Assembly: GCF_900107255.1 (NCBI RefSeq) | Contig: NZ_FNPH01000017.1 | Span: forward strand, 1 to 47,949 | DNA: 47,949 nt | Reading direction: 5' to 3' | Origin: Micromonospora pattaloongensis | GTDB taxonomy: Bacteria; Actinomycetota; Actinomycetes; Mycobacteriales; Micromonosporaceae | Shown here: one piece after another, positions 8,125-19,314 of the stretch | How the letters are laid out: each line of letters starts with the position of its first letter | Position numbering within the stretch: the first letter of the stretch is position 1 | Notes under the pieces: model-generated | Database searches by the model: none | Told to the model about the DNA's origin: nothing | What the model saw: the letters and a program-made list of their open reading frames with translations, nothing else | Made by a program: the position numbers and the translations under genes

Positions 8125-8706
8125 ATGACCAGTACGACTCGCGTTCCCCGCACGGAGATCACCGGGCTGTACGGCGGCCTGCTCAAGGTGGCGATGCGCA
8201 AGATGCTCGGCGGCGTGCCGGAGGGCGCCGAGGTGATGTGGCACCACCGGCGCGTCTTCAAGGACATGATGAGGTTCGGTGGCCGCACCGAGAAGTGGGA
8301 CCGGCTGGAGCGCAACCTGGCGTCGTTGGCGACCATGGCTGCGGCCGCCGAGGTGGGCTGCAGCTTTTGCCTGGACCTCCACTACTTCATGGCCCACAAC
8401 AAGGGACTGGACGAGGCGAAGGCGCGCGAGGTCCCACGGTGGCGGGAGTCCTCGGTGTTCACGCCGGTGGAGCGCCGGGTGATGGAGTACGCCGCGGCGA
8501 TGTGCCAGACCCCGGTGACGGTCACCGACGACATGACCGCCGCGCTGCTGGACGACCTGGGCGCCGCCGGGGTGGTGGAGCTGACGGCCCGGGTGGGCGT
8601 CATGAACCTCACCGCCCGCGCCAACGTCGCCCTCGGTATCCGCTCGCAGGAGTACGCCGCGTCGTGCGGCCTGCAGCCCTTGGCCAGCAGGGTCGCGCAC
8701 ACGTGA
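8125..8706 (+). CDS. Carboxymuconolactone decarboxylase/AhpD-like protein (COMD partner of ECF41)
   Basis: This 193-residue all-helical protein belongs to the CMD/AhpD-like family, with the peroxidatic-type motif EVGCSFCLDLHYF (C79-x-x-C82, H86). It is probably a thiol-based oxidoreductase. Genes of the 'COMD' class (carboxymuconolactone decarboxylases, oxidoreductases, epimerases) are the characteristic neighbours and targets of ECF41 sigma factors. Its stop codon overlaps the sigma-factor GTG (GTGA), so the two are translationally coupled. The ATG follows AAGGAGACGACG. The ECF41 promoter at 8067-8093 supports control by the downstream sigma factor. The physiological substrate is unknown. 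Confidence 0.92.
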   Translation: MTSTTRVPRTEITGLYGGLLKVAMRKMLGGVPEGAEVMWHHRRVFKDMMRFGGRTEKWDRLERNLASLATMAAAAEVGCSFCLDLHYFMAHNKGLDEAKAREVPRWRESSVFTPVERRVMEYAAAMCQTPVTVTDDMTAALLDDLGAAGVVELTARVGVMNLTARANVALGIRSQEYAASCGLQPLASRVAHT

Positions 8707-9575
8707 GCGGGGACCCGTTCGTCCGGCACCGGAGCCTGCTGTTCACTGTCGCCTACGAGATGCTCGGTTCGGCCGCGGACGCCGAGGACGTCGTGCAGGA
8801 GGCCTGGCTCAAGTGGGACGGCGTCGATCAGGCCGAGGTGCGCGACCCGCGGGCCTTCCTGGTCCGGGTCGTCACCCGGAAGGCGCTCGACCGGCTGCGG
8901 ACGCTGGCCCGGCGGCGCGAGGAGTACGTCGGTCCGTGGCTGCCGGAGCCGCTGCTGACCAGCCCCGACGTCGCCGAGGACGTCGAACTGGCCGACAGCC
9001 TGTCGATGGCGATGTTGCTGGTGCTGGAGACGCTCACCCCCACCGAGCGCGCGGTCTTCGTGCTGCGCGAGGTCTTCGACCTCGGGTACGACGAGCTGGC
9101 GGAGGCGGTGGGCAAGACGCCCGCGGCGGTGCGACAGATCGCGCACCGGGCCCGGGCCCGCGTCGCCGAGCGGCGTCCCCGCGGCGTGGCCTCCCCGGCC
9201 GACACCCGGAGAGCGCTGGAGGCATTCCAGCGGGCGATCGAGACCGGCGACCTCCAGGGCCTGGTCGACCTGCTGGCGCCGGACGTGGTCGCGCTGGGCG
9301 ACGGCGGCGGCGTGAAGCAGGCCATGCCGCGCCCGGTCGTGGGCGCCGACAAGGTGGCTCGCCTGATCACGGCCGGTCTGGCGACGGTCGTCGACCGGAT
9401 GTCGGCGGAGCTGGTCCAGGTCAACGGCGGGCCGGCGCTGCTACTCCGGGTGGACGGGGAGATCGACAGCGTGATGTCCGTGCGGGTCGTGGAGGGACAG
9501 GTCAGCGGCATGTACTCCGTCCGCAACCCCGAGAAGCTCTCGCGGATTCTGCAAGAGGCGTCGCTCAGTCGCTGA
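8703..9575 (+). CDS. ECF41-family RNA polymerase sigma factor (SigJ-like)
   Basis: This 290-residue sigma factor has region 2 (about 5-70) and region 4 (about 100-158, with LTPTERAVFVLREVFDLGYDE). They are followed by the SnoaL-like C-terminal domain (about 165-290) that replaces an anti-sigma factor in ECF41 proteins. All three group signatures are present: WLPEP (79-83) in the linker, DGGG (200-203), and NPEK (275-278, for the usual NPDK). The C-terminal domain is known in this family to both activate and inhibit the sigma factor. Start is GTG within the GTGA overlap with the CMD gene. It should direct transcription from the promoter at 8067-8093. Confidence 0.96.
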   Translation: MSGDPFVRHRSLLFTVAYEMLGSAADAEDVVQEAWLKWDGVDQAEVRDPRAFLVRVVTRKALDRLRTLARRREEYVGPWLPEPLLTSPDVAEDVELADSLSMAMLLVLETLTPTERAVFVLREVFDLGYDELAEAVGKTPAAVRQIAHRARARVAERRPRGVASPADTRRALEAFQRAIETGDLQGLVDLLAPDVVALGDGGGVKQAMPRPVVGADKVARLITAGLATVVDRMSAELVQVNGGPALLLRVDGEIDSVMSVRVVEGQVSGMYSVRNPEKLSRILQEASLSR

Positions 9576-9615
9576 CTCCGACTTCCGGACCGGGGACGGG
9601 CACGGGGAGGTCGGT

Positions 9616-10620
9616 TCAGCGGCGGGGCGGAGCACCGACGCTGCGCCGTGGGACCAGGGTCGGTGCGATGGTCTGCCGCAGCGGGCCGGCGATGTCCGAC
9701 TCCATCTGGGCCAGCAGCAGGTCCAGGCTCGCCCGGGCGACCGCGGCGAAGTCGGGTCGCACGGTGGTCAGCGGCGGGATGAAGTACGCCGCCTCCGGCA
9801 CGTCGTCGAACCCGACCACGCTGATGTCGTCCGGCACCCGCCGGCCGTGCTCGTGCAGCGCCCGCAGCACGCCGAGCGCCAGGTGATCGTTGGCGGTGAA
9901 GACCGCGGTGACTTCCGGCATCCGGGCCAGCATCTGCCCGCACCGGTACCCGGCCGCCGCGGACCAGTCCGCCGGGACCAACGGCGGCACCTCGGCGCCG
10001 GCCAGCTGCAATGCCTCCCGCCAGCCTTCGATCCGCCCGGCGCTGTCGAACCAGTCCGACGGGCCGGACACGTGCCAGACCGTCCTGTGCCCGGCGTCGA
10101 GAAGATGCTGCGTGGCGGCGCGGGCACCGGCGACCTGGTCGACGGTCACCAGGGGAATCGGCCGGCGCGGGTCGCCGTCGACGGTCACCAGGGGCACGTC
10201 CTGGGGTAGGCGTTCGAGGGCCTCTCCGGCCGACTCGACCGGTGCGATCACCACGATGCCGGCGACCCGGTGCGCCAGGTGGCGTTCCACCGCCGCCGAG
10301 ATGGACTGGTCGTCGAGGTCCCGCACGCTGCCGACGCTGACGGCGAAGCCCGCATCGGCGGCGGTCTGTTCGAGGGCGGCCAGCAGCGACGCCGGGCCGT
10401 AGAGGGTGGTGTTCTGCGCGACCACGCCGATCACCTGGGATCGGCCGGTGACCAGCGCGCGGGCGGCACGGTTCGGTCGGTAGCCGAGTTCGGTGATCGC
10501 CGCCTGGACCCGCAGCCGGGTCTGCTCGCGCACGTTGGGGTGCCCGTTGAGGACCCGGGACACCGTCTGGTGCGAGACGCCGGCGAGGCGCGCCACGTCC
10601 GTCATCGCAGGACCGCGCAC
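9616..10620 (-). CDS. LacI-family sugar-responsive transcriptional regulator
   Basis: The protein is about 334 residues. It has an N-terminal LacI helix-turn-helix (MTDVARLAGVSHQTVSRVLN, hinge around YRPNRAARAL) and a periplasmic-binding-protein-like sugar sensor domain (about 60-330, with FTANDHLALGVLRALHEHG and a late VVGFDDVPEA). All upstream start candidates are GTG (10659, 10626, 10620). I chose 10620 because GAGGTG lies at ideal distance. It lies just beyond the ara operon on the same strand. It is the only LacI regulator in the window, making it the best candidate to bind the paired operators between araB and the GH27 gene. That link is inference. Confidence 0.92.
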   Translation of the reverse strand: MRGPAMTDVARLAGVSHQTVSRVLNGHPNVREQTRLRVQAAITELGYRPNRAARALVTGRSQVIGVVAQNTTLYGPASLLAALEQTAADAGFAVSVGSVRDLDDQSISAAVERHLAHRVAGIVVIAPVESAGEALERLPQDVPLVTVDGDPRRPIPLVTVDQVAGARAATQHLLDAGHRTVWHVSGPSDWFDSAGRIEGWREALQLAGAEVPPLVPADWSAAAGYRCGQMLARMPEVTAVFTANDHLALGVLRALHEHGRRVPDDISVVGFDDVPEAAYFIPPLTTVRPDFAAVARASLDLLLAQMESDIAGPLRQTIAPTLVPRRSVGAPPRR

Positions 10621-10887
10621 GGCCACCTCACCTTCCCCGCCTGCCCGTGGCGACCGCACCCGGTCGACGTCAGCTGGACCGGCCCGGTGATTCCGACCCT
10701 TGGCGCGGCCGCCACAGTGGTGTTCTCCGCGCGACCGACGCCGGATCGCCGACAGTCTACGCCAGCTGTCCTGCCGGCCACGGCGGCTGAGTCGCCGGTC
10801 AAGCCTTCGTGTCGGGATATCGATGAATTGACGGAGAGGTTCTCCCTTCCTCGGCGCGGAACACGAACTCGTTCGGCGCGACCGCCG
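10621..10887. other. Gap between LacI regulator and GH43 genes
   Basis: This 267-base spacer separates the end of the ara-operon GH43 gene from the LacI gene. It presumably holds the LacI promoter. I see only weak inverted repeats (GGAGA/TCTCC near 10830) and no convincing terminator or operator. Confidence 0.4.
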
Positions 10888-12975
10888 TCACGGTGTTGTC
10901 AGAGAGAACCGTCGCACCGTCGCGGCACCGCCCAGGGACTGTGTCGCGTAGTTGAAGATGCCGAACCGGTACCCCATGAAGAACTGCCAGGCGTTGTTGA
11001 GGGTCAGCGAGTTGCCCAGTGCGACGAAGGTGACCCCGTCGGTGCTGTACGAGAACCTCGCCTGCCGGCCCGAGCCGGGTCGGATGTCGGCGTCGGCCCG
11101 CAGCCAGATCCGTCCCCCGGACACCGGGGCGCTGGCGATCTCGGTCCCGGTGCCGGTGGTGTTCCAGTTGTCGGTGCCCATGGTCAAACCGTTGGTCATG
11201 ACCACCCGGGTGGCGCCGTTGTCCCGTTTGACGCCGATCCACGCCGACGTGTCACGCAGCATCGCCAGTCCGGCCCGGTCGCCGTCGCGCATCTCCGAGT
11301 AGTCCAACTCGATTGTTCCGGTGGAGGTCGGACCCTGGATGCGGTGGGTCAGTGTGTTGCGGGCCCGGTAGAGGTCGTTGGTCACCGAGGCGGTCTGCAG
11401 GCGCAGGCCGTTGTTCACCGACCACCGGCTGTTGTCCGGGTTGTGGTTCCATTCGTACTGGACGCCGAGGGTGGTGCCGGGGAAGGTGTCGGTTCCGGTG
11501 AGCGGCTTGACCGGACGCAGCGGCAGCGGGTTGGGATAGTTGACGCCCCAGGACCCGTTGACGGTCTGCACCTGCGGCCAGCCGTCACTGGTCCAGGTGA
11601 TCGGCGCCAGGGTCGGCATCCGACCCCCGGGGTACGCGTCGGTGAACGCCATGTAGTACCAGGCACCGTTCTGGGTCTGCACCAGCCCGCCCTGGTGAGG
11701 CACGCCGCCGCCCGAGATCGGTCCCGGCAGGTTGAGCAGCACCTGCCGCTGCTCGTACGGGCCGAACGGGCCGTTGGTGGACTTGAGTACGTACTGACCG
11801 TTCGCCGGTCGGGTGAGCCAGATGTAGTAGGCGCCGTTGCGCTTGTAGAAGCGGGCGCCCTCCAGGGTGCCGATGCTCGACGGCGTCTGGTACACCTGCT
11901 GGGCCCGCACCTGGGTACGCCCGTCGGCGGAGAGCTGGGCGACACTGATCGTGCCGTTGCCGTACGCGACGTACATGGTGTCGTTGTCGTCGATCAGTAG
12001 CCCGGCGTCGTAGTAGCAGGTGGGGATGGTGGTGTGCCGGGTCCACGTGCCGTCGACGGCTGCCGCGGTGTAGATGTGGGTCTGGGCGAAGTCGATGCAG
12101 CCGGCCCAGTAGAACGTCCGGTTGCTCGGCCGGTAGTTGAGCGTCGAGGCCCAGATGCCGTCGACGTACGCGTGGCTGCCACCCGACATGTCGTACTTGG
12201 AGCCGAAGTCCAGCCGGGGCACCGAGTGCCCGGCGAACTCCCAGTTCACCAGGTCCCAGGAGCGGAGCACGGGCGCACCGGGCGAGTAGTGCATGGTGGA
12301 GGCGGACATGTAGTAGACGTCGCCGACGCGGATGATGTCGACGTCGGCAAAGTCCTGCCAGACGACCGGGTTGGTGAAGGTGCCGCCGGGGTTGCCGCTG
12401 CCGCCGACCCGGACCAGCTGCCACTGCTGGTGGGTGCCGTTGAAGTCGTCGTACTGCACGATGTTGCCGCCGTCGGCGGTCGAGGCGTTCTGCACCTCCA
12501 ACGCCCGGTTCGAGTTCCGGTTGATCAACCGCACGTACCCATCGGCCGAGTCCGCCAGCCGGAACTGCTGGTTCGCCCCGTTGTGATCCGCCCACTGCAC
12601 GATGCTCGCGCCGTTGGCCGTCGACCAGTTGTACACGTCGAGCACCTTGCCCGAATGCCGCGCCCTCAGCCGGTAGTAGCCGTCCCCCGAGTCGACGAAC
12701 TGCCACTGCTGGCCGTTGCCGTCGTTACGTGACCACTGCGTGATTCGCGCCCCGTCGTTCGTCGCCAGGTTGTACACATCCAACGCCTTGCCGCTGTTCC
12801 GGTTCACCAACACGTACCAGGCGTTCGTATCGACCGACGCCGCCGACGCCGGCAACGGCGCGACGCCCACCAGGGCACCGCCCATCACCACCGCCGCAGC
12901 GACCGCCGCGACGGCCCGCGACAACCACCCACGGTGAAGCGGTACGACTCGCGAAAACCCACCGATGGCAAACAT
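10888..12975 (-). CDS. Secreted CBM13-GH43 glycosidase (arabinofuranosidase/xylosidase type)
   Basis: This 695-residue exported enzyme has a signal peptide (about 1-46) and an N-terminal ricin-type CBM13 (about 50-190; QQW repeats, one as QQF). A five-bladed GH43 domain follows (about 200-515), then a C-terminal beta-sandwich (about 520-695, LDYSEMRDGDRAGLAM) typical of two-domain GH43 beta-xylosidases and arabinofuranosidases. Catalytic residues are visible: base D211 (FADVD), pKa-modulating D323 (YYDAGLLIDD) and acid E372 (LEGARFY). It lies 61 bases downstream of araA on the same strand, with GGAGGATC before the ATG, so it is probably the last gene of the ara operon. It likely removes arabinose or xylose from polymers; exact linkage is unknown. 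Confidence 0.93.
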   Translation of the reverse strand: MFAIGGFSRVVPLHRGWLSRAVAAVAAAVVMGGALVGVAPLPASAASVDTNAWYVLVNRNSGKALDVYNLATNDGARITQWSRNDGNGQQWQFVDSGDGYYRLRARHSGKVLDVYNWSTANGASIVQWADHNGANQQFRLADSADGYVRLINRNSNRALEVQNASTADGGNIVQYDDFNGTHQQWQLVRVGGSGNPGGTFTNPVVWQDFADVDIIRVGDVYYMSASTMHYSPGAPVLRSWDLVNWEFAGHSVPRLDFGSKYDMSGGSHAYVDGIWASTLNYRPSNRTFYWAGCIDFAQTHIYTAAAVDGTWTRHTTIPTCYYDAGLLIDDNDTMYVAYGNGTISVAQLSADGRTQVRAQQVYQTPSSIGTLEGARFYKRNGAYYIWLTRPANGQYVLKSTNGPFGPYEQRQVLLNLPGPISGGGVPHQGGLVQTQNGAWYYMAFTDAYPGGRMPTLAPITWTSDGWPQVQTVNGSWGVNYPNPLPLRPVKPLTGTDTFPGTTLGVQYEWNHNPDNSRWSVNNGLRLQTASVTNDLYRARNTLTHRIQGPTSTGTIELDYSEMRDGDRAGLAMLRDTSAWIGVKRDNGATRVVMTNGLTMGTDNWNTTGTGTEIASAPVSGGRIWLRADADIRPGSGRQARFSYSTDGVTFVALGNSLTLNNAWQFFMGYRFGIFNYATQSLGGAATVRRFSLTTP

Positions 12976-13036
12976 GATCCTCCTTCGATGACAGGAACTC
13001 GCGCTCCCCCGCCTTCACGCGGAGGGAGGCCGCCGC

Positions 13037-14539
13037 TCAGAACCCCCGGGCGAGCCGGTAGTACGCCTGGTTCCACCGGAGTTCGTCGGCAAAGCGGCCC
13101 GGATCGGTGTCCGCGTCGATGACCACCAGTTCCGTCCGGCTCATCTCGGCCAGGTCCCGCAGTTCCTCCACTCCGACCGCCTGCGTGAGCACGGTGTGGT
13201 GGGGGGCACCGGCGGTGATCCACGCCTCCGCCGAGCGGGGAAGGTCGGGACGGGGCCGCCAGACCGCCCGGGCCACCGGCAGCCGGCGCAGCGGGTGTGG
13301 CGGCGGCACGACGTCGACGACGTTGGCCACCAGCCGGAACCGCTCCCCCATGTCCGCCATGCCGAGCACCACGGCGGGACCCGGCGCGGCGTCGAAGACG
13401 AGCCGCACCGGGTCCTCCCGGCCCCCGATGCTCAGCGGGTGGACCTCCACGTTCGGCACACCCGCGGCGATGCTCGGGCAGACCTCGAGCATGTGCGCGC
13501 CGAGGACGAGCTCCGCACCGGGGGTGAGGTCGTAGGTGTAGTCCTCCATGAAGGAGGTGCCACCGTCGACACCGACCGCCATCGCCTTCAGCGTGCGGAC
13601 CAGGACGGAGGTCTTCCAGTCACCCTCGCCGCCGAACCCGTACCCGTCGGCCATCAGGCGCTGCACGGCGATCCCGGGGAGCTGGCGCAGGCCACCGAGG
13701 TCCTCGAAGTTGGTGGTGAACGCTTCGAAGCCGCCCTCGCCGAGGAACGTCCGCAGGCCGATCTCCAGGCGTGCGGCGTACCGCAGGGAGTCGTGCCGCT
13801 CACCGCCGGGACGCAGGTGCGGTTCGACGCGATAGGTGTCGTCGTACTCCTTGATCAGGTCGTCCACCTGCGCCTCGGACACCTCGTCGACCACCGCGAC
13901 GAGGTCGTTGACCCCGTAGGTGTTGACCGACACGCCGAAGCGCAGTTCCGCCTCGACCTTGTCGCCCTCGGTCACGGCGACATCGCGCATGTTGTCCCCG
14001 AACCGGGCGAGCCGCAGGGATCGCATCGCCGACCACCCGATCGCGGCCCTGGCCCAGGCCCCGATCCGCGCGACGACCCGAGGGTCGGTGACGTGGCCGG
14101 CGACGGTCTTGCGGGCCACGCCGAGCCGGGTCTGCACGTACCCGAACTCCCGGTCACCGTGCGCGGCCTGGTTCAGGTTCATGAAGTCCATGTCGATCTC
14201 GCCCCACGGCAGCAGGACGTTCGCCTGGGTGTGCAGGTGCAGCAGCGGCGTCCGGAGAGCGTCGAGCCCGGCGATCCACATCTTCGCCGGCGAGAAGGTG
14301 TGCATCCAGGCGATCACCCCGACCGCTCCCTGCACGGCCGCGTCCCGGCAGGCCGCGAGGATGTCGGTGCTGGAGGTCAGGACCGGCTTCCAGACCACCC
14401 GTACGGGAAGGTCCGGCGCCTGGTCGAGCAGCGCGGCGATGTGCCGGGACTGGTCGGCGACCTGCCGGAGCGTGTCCTCGCCGTACAGGCCCTGGCTGCC
14501 GGTGAGGAACCAGACCTCGGGCTGGGGCTGTGTTGCCAT
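13037..14539 (-). CDS. araA: L-arabinose isomerase
   Basis: AraA converts L-arabinose to L-ribulose, the first intracellular step of arabinose catabolism. The protein is 500 residues, the family's usual length, and starts [20 protein letters not shown], characteristic of Ara[16 protein letters not shown], the glutamate-containing [11 protein letters not shown] and [18 protein letters not shown] follow, with the metal-binding Glu/His residues in the second half. The ATG at 14539 is preceded by GGAAGG; the open frame extends further upstream into the permease gene but without coding similarity. It lies 26 bases downstream of yjfF within the ara operon. Cytoplasmic, Mn-dependent in known members. 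Confidence 0.98.
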   Translation of the reverse strand: MATQPQPEVWFLTGSQGLYGEDTLRQVADQSRHIAALLDQAPDLPVRVVWKPVLTSSTDILAACRDAAVQGAVGVIAWMHTFSPAKMWIAGLDALRTPLLHLHTQANVLLPWGEIDMDFMNLNQAAHGDREFGYVQTRLGVARKTVAGHVTDPRVVARIGAWARAAIGWSAMRSLRLARFGDNMRDVAVTEGDKVEAELRFGVSVNTYGVNDLVAVVDEVSEAQVDDLIKEYDDTYRVEPHLRPGGERHDSLRYAARLEIGLRTFLGEGGFEAFTTNFEDLGGLRQLPGIAVQRLMADGYGFGGEGDWKTSVLVRTLKAMAVGVDGGTSFMEDYTYDLTPGAELVLGAHMLEVCPSIAAGVPNVEVHPLSIGGREDPVRLVFDAAPGPAVVLGMADMGERFRLVANVVDVVPPPHPLRRLPVARAVWRPRPDLPRSAEAWITAGAPHHTVLTQAVGVEELRDLAEMSRTELVVIDADTDPGRFADELRWNQAYYRLARGF

Positions 14540-14565
14540 GTTGTTGCCTTCCGCGGTAGGGACGG

Positions 14566-15558
14566 TCACGTGAACCGGATGCCGATCAGGCGCTGGAGCA
14601 GGATGAAGGCGAAGAGCAACCCGCCGATCACGATCTTGGTCCACCAGGAGTTGAGGCTGCCGTCGAACGTGATCAGGGTCTGGATGACACCCAGCACCAG
14701 CACACCGAGGACGGTGCCGAAGACGTAGCCGGACCCCCCGGTGAGCACGGCGCCGCCGATGACGACGGCGGCGATCACATCCAGCTCCATGCCGACGGCG
14801 ATCAACGGCGCGCCGGACAGGGTGTAGAAGGACAGCAGGATCCCGCCGACGGCCGAGCACAGCCCGCTGACCGTGTAGACCGCGATTCGGGTCCGGCCGA
14901 CCGGCAGGCCCATCAGCAGCGCCGACTGGGCGTTGCCGCCGATGGCGTACACGTTGCGGCCGAAGCGGGTGTAGGCCAGCACGTACGCGGCGACGAGGAC
15001 CACCGCGAACGCGACCAGCACGCTGATCGAGACGAAGTTCCCGGCGGGGTTGCCGATCCGCGCCTGCGACATGGTGGTCCAGAAGCCGTCGGTGATGGGG
15101 ATGGAGGCGTCGCTGATGAACGTGCAGATGCCACGGGCGAAGAACATGCCGGCGAGGGTGACGATGAAGGGTTGGATGTCGAAGACGTGGATCGCGCAGC
15201 CCATCAGGAAACCGAGCGCCGGGCCGATCAGCAGCGCGATGACGAGCACCAGGGCCGGGGGCAGCCCGTCCTGGAGCAGGGCGGCCGACACCATGGCCGT
15301 CATGGCGACCACCGAGCCGACCGACAGGTCGATGCCGCCGGTCAGGATCACGAAGGTCATGCCGACCGCGACGACGAGCAGGAACCCGTTGTCGATGAAG
15401 ACGTTGAAGACGACCTGGATGTTGGAGAAAGCACGGTACTGGGACACGCCGATGCCGTACGTGACCAGCAGCAGGACGAGGGTGGCCAGGACCGGGACGT
15501 GCCGCCGGGGAAGGTGCGGCCGCCAGGTGCGCCCGGTGGTCAATGACGTGCTGCTCAT
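14566..15558 (-). CDS. yjfF: Sugar ABC transporter permease, YjfF-like
   Basis: This 330-residue membrane protein of the CUT2 (BPD_transp_2) permease family has about 8-10 hydrophobic segments. The family motif [22 protein letters not shown] is present, as are the later [20 protein letters not shown] and [20 protein letters not shown] stretches. It pairs with the YtfT-like permease. Its ATG overlaps the stop of that gene (ATGA), showing translational coupling. In E. coli the orthologous system imports galactofuranose; in this arabinose operon L-arabinose, probably as the furanose, is the more likely cargo. Confidence 0.92.
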   Translation of the reverse strand: MSSTSLTTGRTWRPHLPRRHVPVLATLVLLLVTYGIGVSQYRAFSNIQVVFNVFIDNGFLLVVAVGMTFVILTGGIDLSVGSVVAMTAMVSAALLQDGLPPALVLVIALLIGPALGFLMGCAIHVFDIQPFIVTLAGMFFARGICTFISDASIPITDGFWTTMSQARIGNPAGNFVSISVLVAFAVVLVAAYVLAYTRFGRNVYAIGGNAQSALLMGLPVGRTRIAVYTVSGLCSAVGGILLSFYTLSGAPLIAVGMELDVIAAVVIGGAVLTGGSGYVFGTVLGVLVLGVIQTLITFDGSLNSWWTKIVIGGLLFAFILLQRLIGIRFT

Positions 15559-16562
15559 GCCGGCACCTGCTCCTTCTTCCGCTGCGGCGCGGCCGGCCCG
15601 GGCGTGCGGTCGCTGCGGCGCCGGCGGAACTTCGCCCGGAAGGCCGGCGACTGGATCAGGCAGACGGCGATGACGACGACCGCCTTGAACAGCAGGGACG
15701 TCTGCGGCGAGATGTTCATGGCGTACACCGTGGTGGTGAGGGTCTGGATGATCAGCGCGCCGAGGACGGTGCCGCCGAGAGAGAACCGGCCACCTGCCAG
15801 CGACGTGCCGCCGATCACCACCGCGAGGATCGCGTCGAGTTCGATCCACAGGCCGGCGGCGTTGCCGTCCGCGCTGGACACGTTCGCGGTGATCATGAAA
15901 CCGGCGACCGCTGCGCAGGCGGCGCTGAGCACGTACACCAAAAAGACGACGCGACCCGAGCGGATGCCGGCCAGCCGGCTGGCCTCGGCGTTGCCGCCGA
16001 CCGACTCGACGATCAGCCCGAGGGCGGTGCGGCGGGTGAACGCGGCGACCAGCAGGGCCGCCGCGAGGGCGATGAAGATGGCCAGCGGCAGGGTCAGGAA
16101 GTGGCCGAGCCCGATCGCCCGGTACGGGGCGGAGTTGATCGTGATGATCTGGCCCTCGGTGATCAGTTGGGCCAGTCCTCGGCCGGCCACCATCAGGATC
16201 AGCGTGGCGATGATCGGCTGAATGCCGATGACGGCGACCAGCAGCCCGTTCCACGCGCCGAGCACGAGCGCGGCGCCGAAGGCCAGGGCCAGCGCGGTGA
16301 GGACGGTGGACGGGCTGTTCCGGTCAGTCGCCGTACTGATGTGGAGACAGGCGATGGCACCGCTGATGGCGCAGAGCGAGCCGACGGACAGGTCGATGCC
16401 GCCGGTGGCGATGACGAGGGTCATGCCCAGCGCGACGAGGATCAGCGGGGCGCTCAACCGGAGGATGTCGATCGGGGTGCCGTAGAGGTGGCCGTCGTTG
16501 ACCTCGATGGAGAGGAAGCCCGGCCGGTAGACGGTGTTCACGGCGATCATGAGCCCCAGCAC
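15555..16562 (-). CDS. ytfT: Sugar ABC transporter permease, YtfT-like
   Basis: This CUT2 permease carries [21 protein letters not shown] and [20 protein letters not shown], closely matching YtfT. The coordinates use the first standard start codon (GTG at 16562). However, family members have a further N-terminal segment, and the same frame stays open and hydrophobic-compatible upstream ([12 protein letters not shown]). No ATG, GTG or TTG occurs there. Instead an ATC at 16623-16625 sits 8 bases after GGAGG of an ideal AGGAGGTGA, so a non-canonical AUC start giving 356 residues is likely. That would overlap the ATPase gene by 34 bases. Function is the partner channel to YjfF for sugar import. 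Confidence 0.9.
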   Translation of the reverse strand: MLGLMIAVNTVYRPGFLSIEVNDGHLYGTPIDILRLSAPLILVALGMTLVIATGGIDLSVGSLCAISGAIACLHISTATDRNSPSTVLTALALAFGAALVLGAWNGLLVAVIGIQPIIATLILMVAGRGLAQLITEGQIITINSAPYRAIGLGHFLTLPLAIFIALAAALLVAAFTRRTALGLIVESVGGNAEASRLAGIRSGRVVFLVYVLSAACAAVAGFMITANVSSADGNAAGLWIELDAILAVVIGGTSLAGGRFSLGGTVLGALIIQTLTTTVYAMNISPQTSLLFKAVVVIAVCLIQSPAFRAKFRRRRSDRTPGPAAPQRKKEQVPA

Positions 16563-16591
16563 GAGGACGGGCCAGAACAGGCGGTGGCCGG

Positions 16592-18163
<1,572 letters not shown>

Positions 18164-18210
18164 CCCATCGGACCTCTTCTGGATGGCGTCGGTGCGGCAA
18201 CGAGGTGGAG

Positions 18211-19203
18211 TCAGTACTTGCGGTTGGGTAGCGCCTCCTTGGCCTGTTCCTGGGTGAAGGTGGTCTCCTCGGTCTCAATCCGGGCAGGCACCTGCTCGCC
18301 GGCGTGGATCTTCTTCACCAGGTCCATCAGCTGAGGACCGAGTAGCGGGCTGCACTCCGCGATGAAGTTGAACTTGCCGTCCGCCAGCGCCTGCATGCCG
18401 TCCTTCACCGCGTCGATGGTGACGATGACGATGTCCTTGCCGGGTGTCTTGCCGGCGGCGGTGATCGCCTCGACCGCGCCCAGACCCATGTCGTCGTTGT
18501 GCGCGAACAGCACGTCGATGTCCGGGTTGGCCTTGAGGAACTGCTCCATGACCTGCTTACCGCCGGCGCGGGTGAAGTCACCGGACTGGGAGGCGATGAT
18601 TTTGAGGTTGGGGTTGGCGGAGATCGCCTCGGCGAAGCCCTTCTTGCGGTCGTTGGCCGGCGCGGAGCCGGTGGTGCCCTGCAGCTCGACGATGTTGACC
18701 GGCCCGGTCGCCGACCTGGTGTGCTCCACCAGCCACTCCCCGGACAGGCGGCCCTCCTTGACGAAGTCCGAGCCGAGGAACGTCTTGTAGAGCGTCTTGT
18801 CGGCCGAGTCGACGGCGCGGTCGGTCAGAATGACCGGGATCCCGGCGTCCTTGGCCTCCTTGAGGACGGTGTCCCATCCGGACTCGACCACGGGCGAGAA
18901 GGCGATGACGTCGACCTTCTGCTGGATGAAGTTGCGGATCGCCCGGATCTGGTTTTCCTGCTTCTGCTGGGCGTCGTCGAACTTCAGCTCGATGCTCGCC
19001 TCGGCGGCGGCCGCCTTGATCGAGCTGGTGTTCGCCGTCCGCCAGCCGCTCTCCGCGCCGACCTGGGAGAAGCCCAGAACGATGTTGTCGTCGCCGCCGC
19101 CGGTATCGCCGGTGTCGCTGTTGCCGCAGGCCGCCACGCCGCCGGTGAGCAGCACGGTGGCGAAGGCCGCGATGATGGTACGTGCGGTTCTCCTGGTTCT
19201 CAT
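18211..19203 (-). CDS. ytfQ: Sugar-binding lipoprotein, YtfQ-like
   Basis: This 330-residue solute receptor of the type I periplasmic-binding-protein fold (Peripla_BP_4) is anchored as a lipoprotein. The signal sequence ends in the lipobox GVAAC with C26. The mature part begins VLGFSQVGAESGWRTANTSS and continues FDDAQQKQENQIRAIRNFI and DVIAFSPVVESGWDTVL, a pattern typical of YtfQ. Ligand-contacting motifs such as LTDRAVD and FAHNDDMGLGAVEAI are present. It lies between araD and ytfR in the ara operon. The system's homologues in other bacteria include arabinose transporters, so L-arabinose is the probable ligand; galactofuranose is the alternative. Confidence 0.94.
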   Translation of the reverse strand: MRTRRTARTIIAAFATVLLTGGVAACGNSDTGDTGGGDDNIVLGFSQVGAESGWRTANTSSIKAAAAEASIELKFDDAQQKQENQIRAIRNFIQQKVDVIAFSPVVESGWDTVLKEAKDAGIPVILTDRAVDSADKTLYKTFLGSDFVKEGRLSGEWLVEHTRSATGPVNIVELQGTTGSAPANDRKKGFAEAISANPNLKIIASQSGDFTRAGGKQVMEQFLKANPDIDVLFAHNDDMGLGAVEAITAAGKTPGKDIVIVTIDAVKDGMQALADGKFNFIAECSPLLGPQLMDLVKKIHAGEQVPARIETEETTFTQEQAKEALPNRKY

Positions 19204-19314
19204 CTGTTCGCTCCTCAGGGTTGGGCATCCGGACCTCGGGTGCGCCGGGCGTGCGATCCGGGTGTGGCGGTGGGGTTGGCGCGAGAAGGGGTGGTGCCGG
19301 ATGAGCGGTGCTGG

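Noticed and set aside
10799-11242. Minus-strand frame overlapping the 3' end of the first GH43 gene
   Set aside because: It lies inside the GH43 coding region in another frame and has no recognisable domain.
14540-14860. Upstream extension of the araA frame
   Set aside because: It overlaps the yjfF gene. The extension has no AraA-like sequence, whereas the ATG at 14539 has GGAAGG and the family N-terminus.
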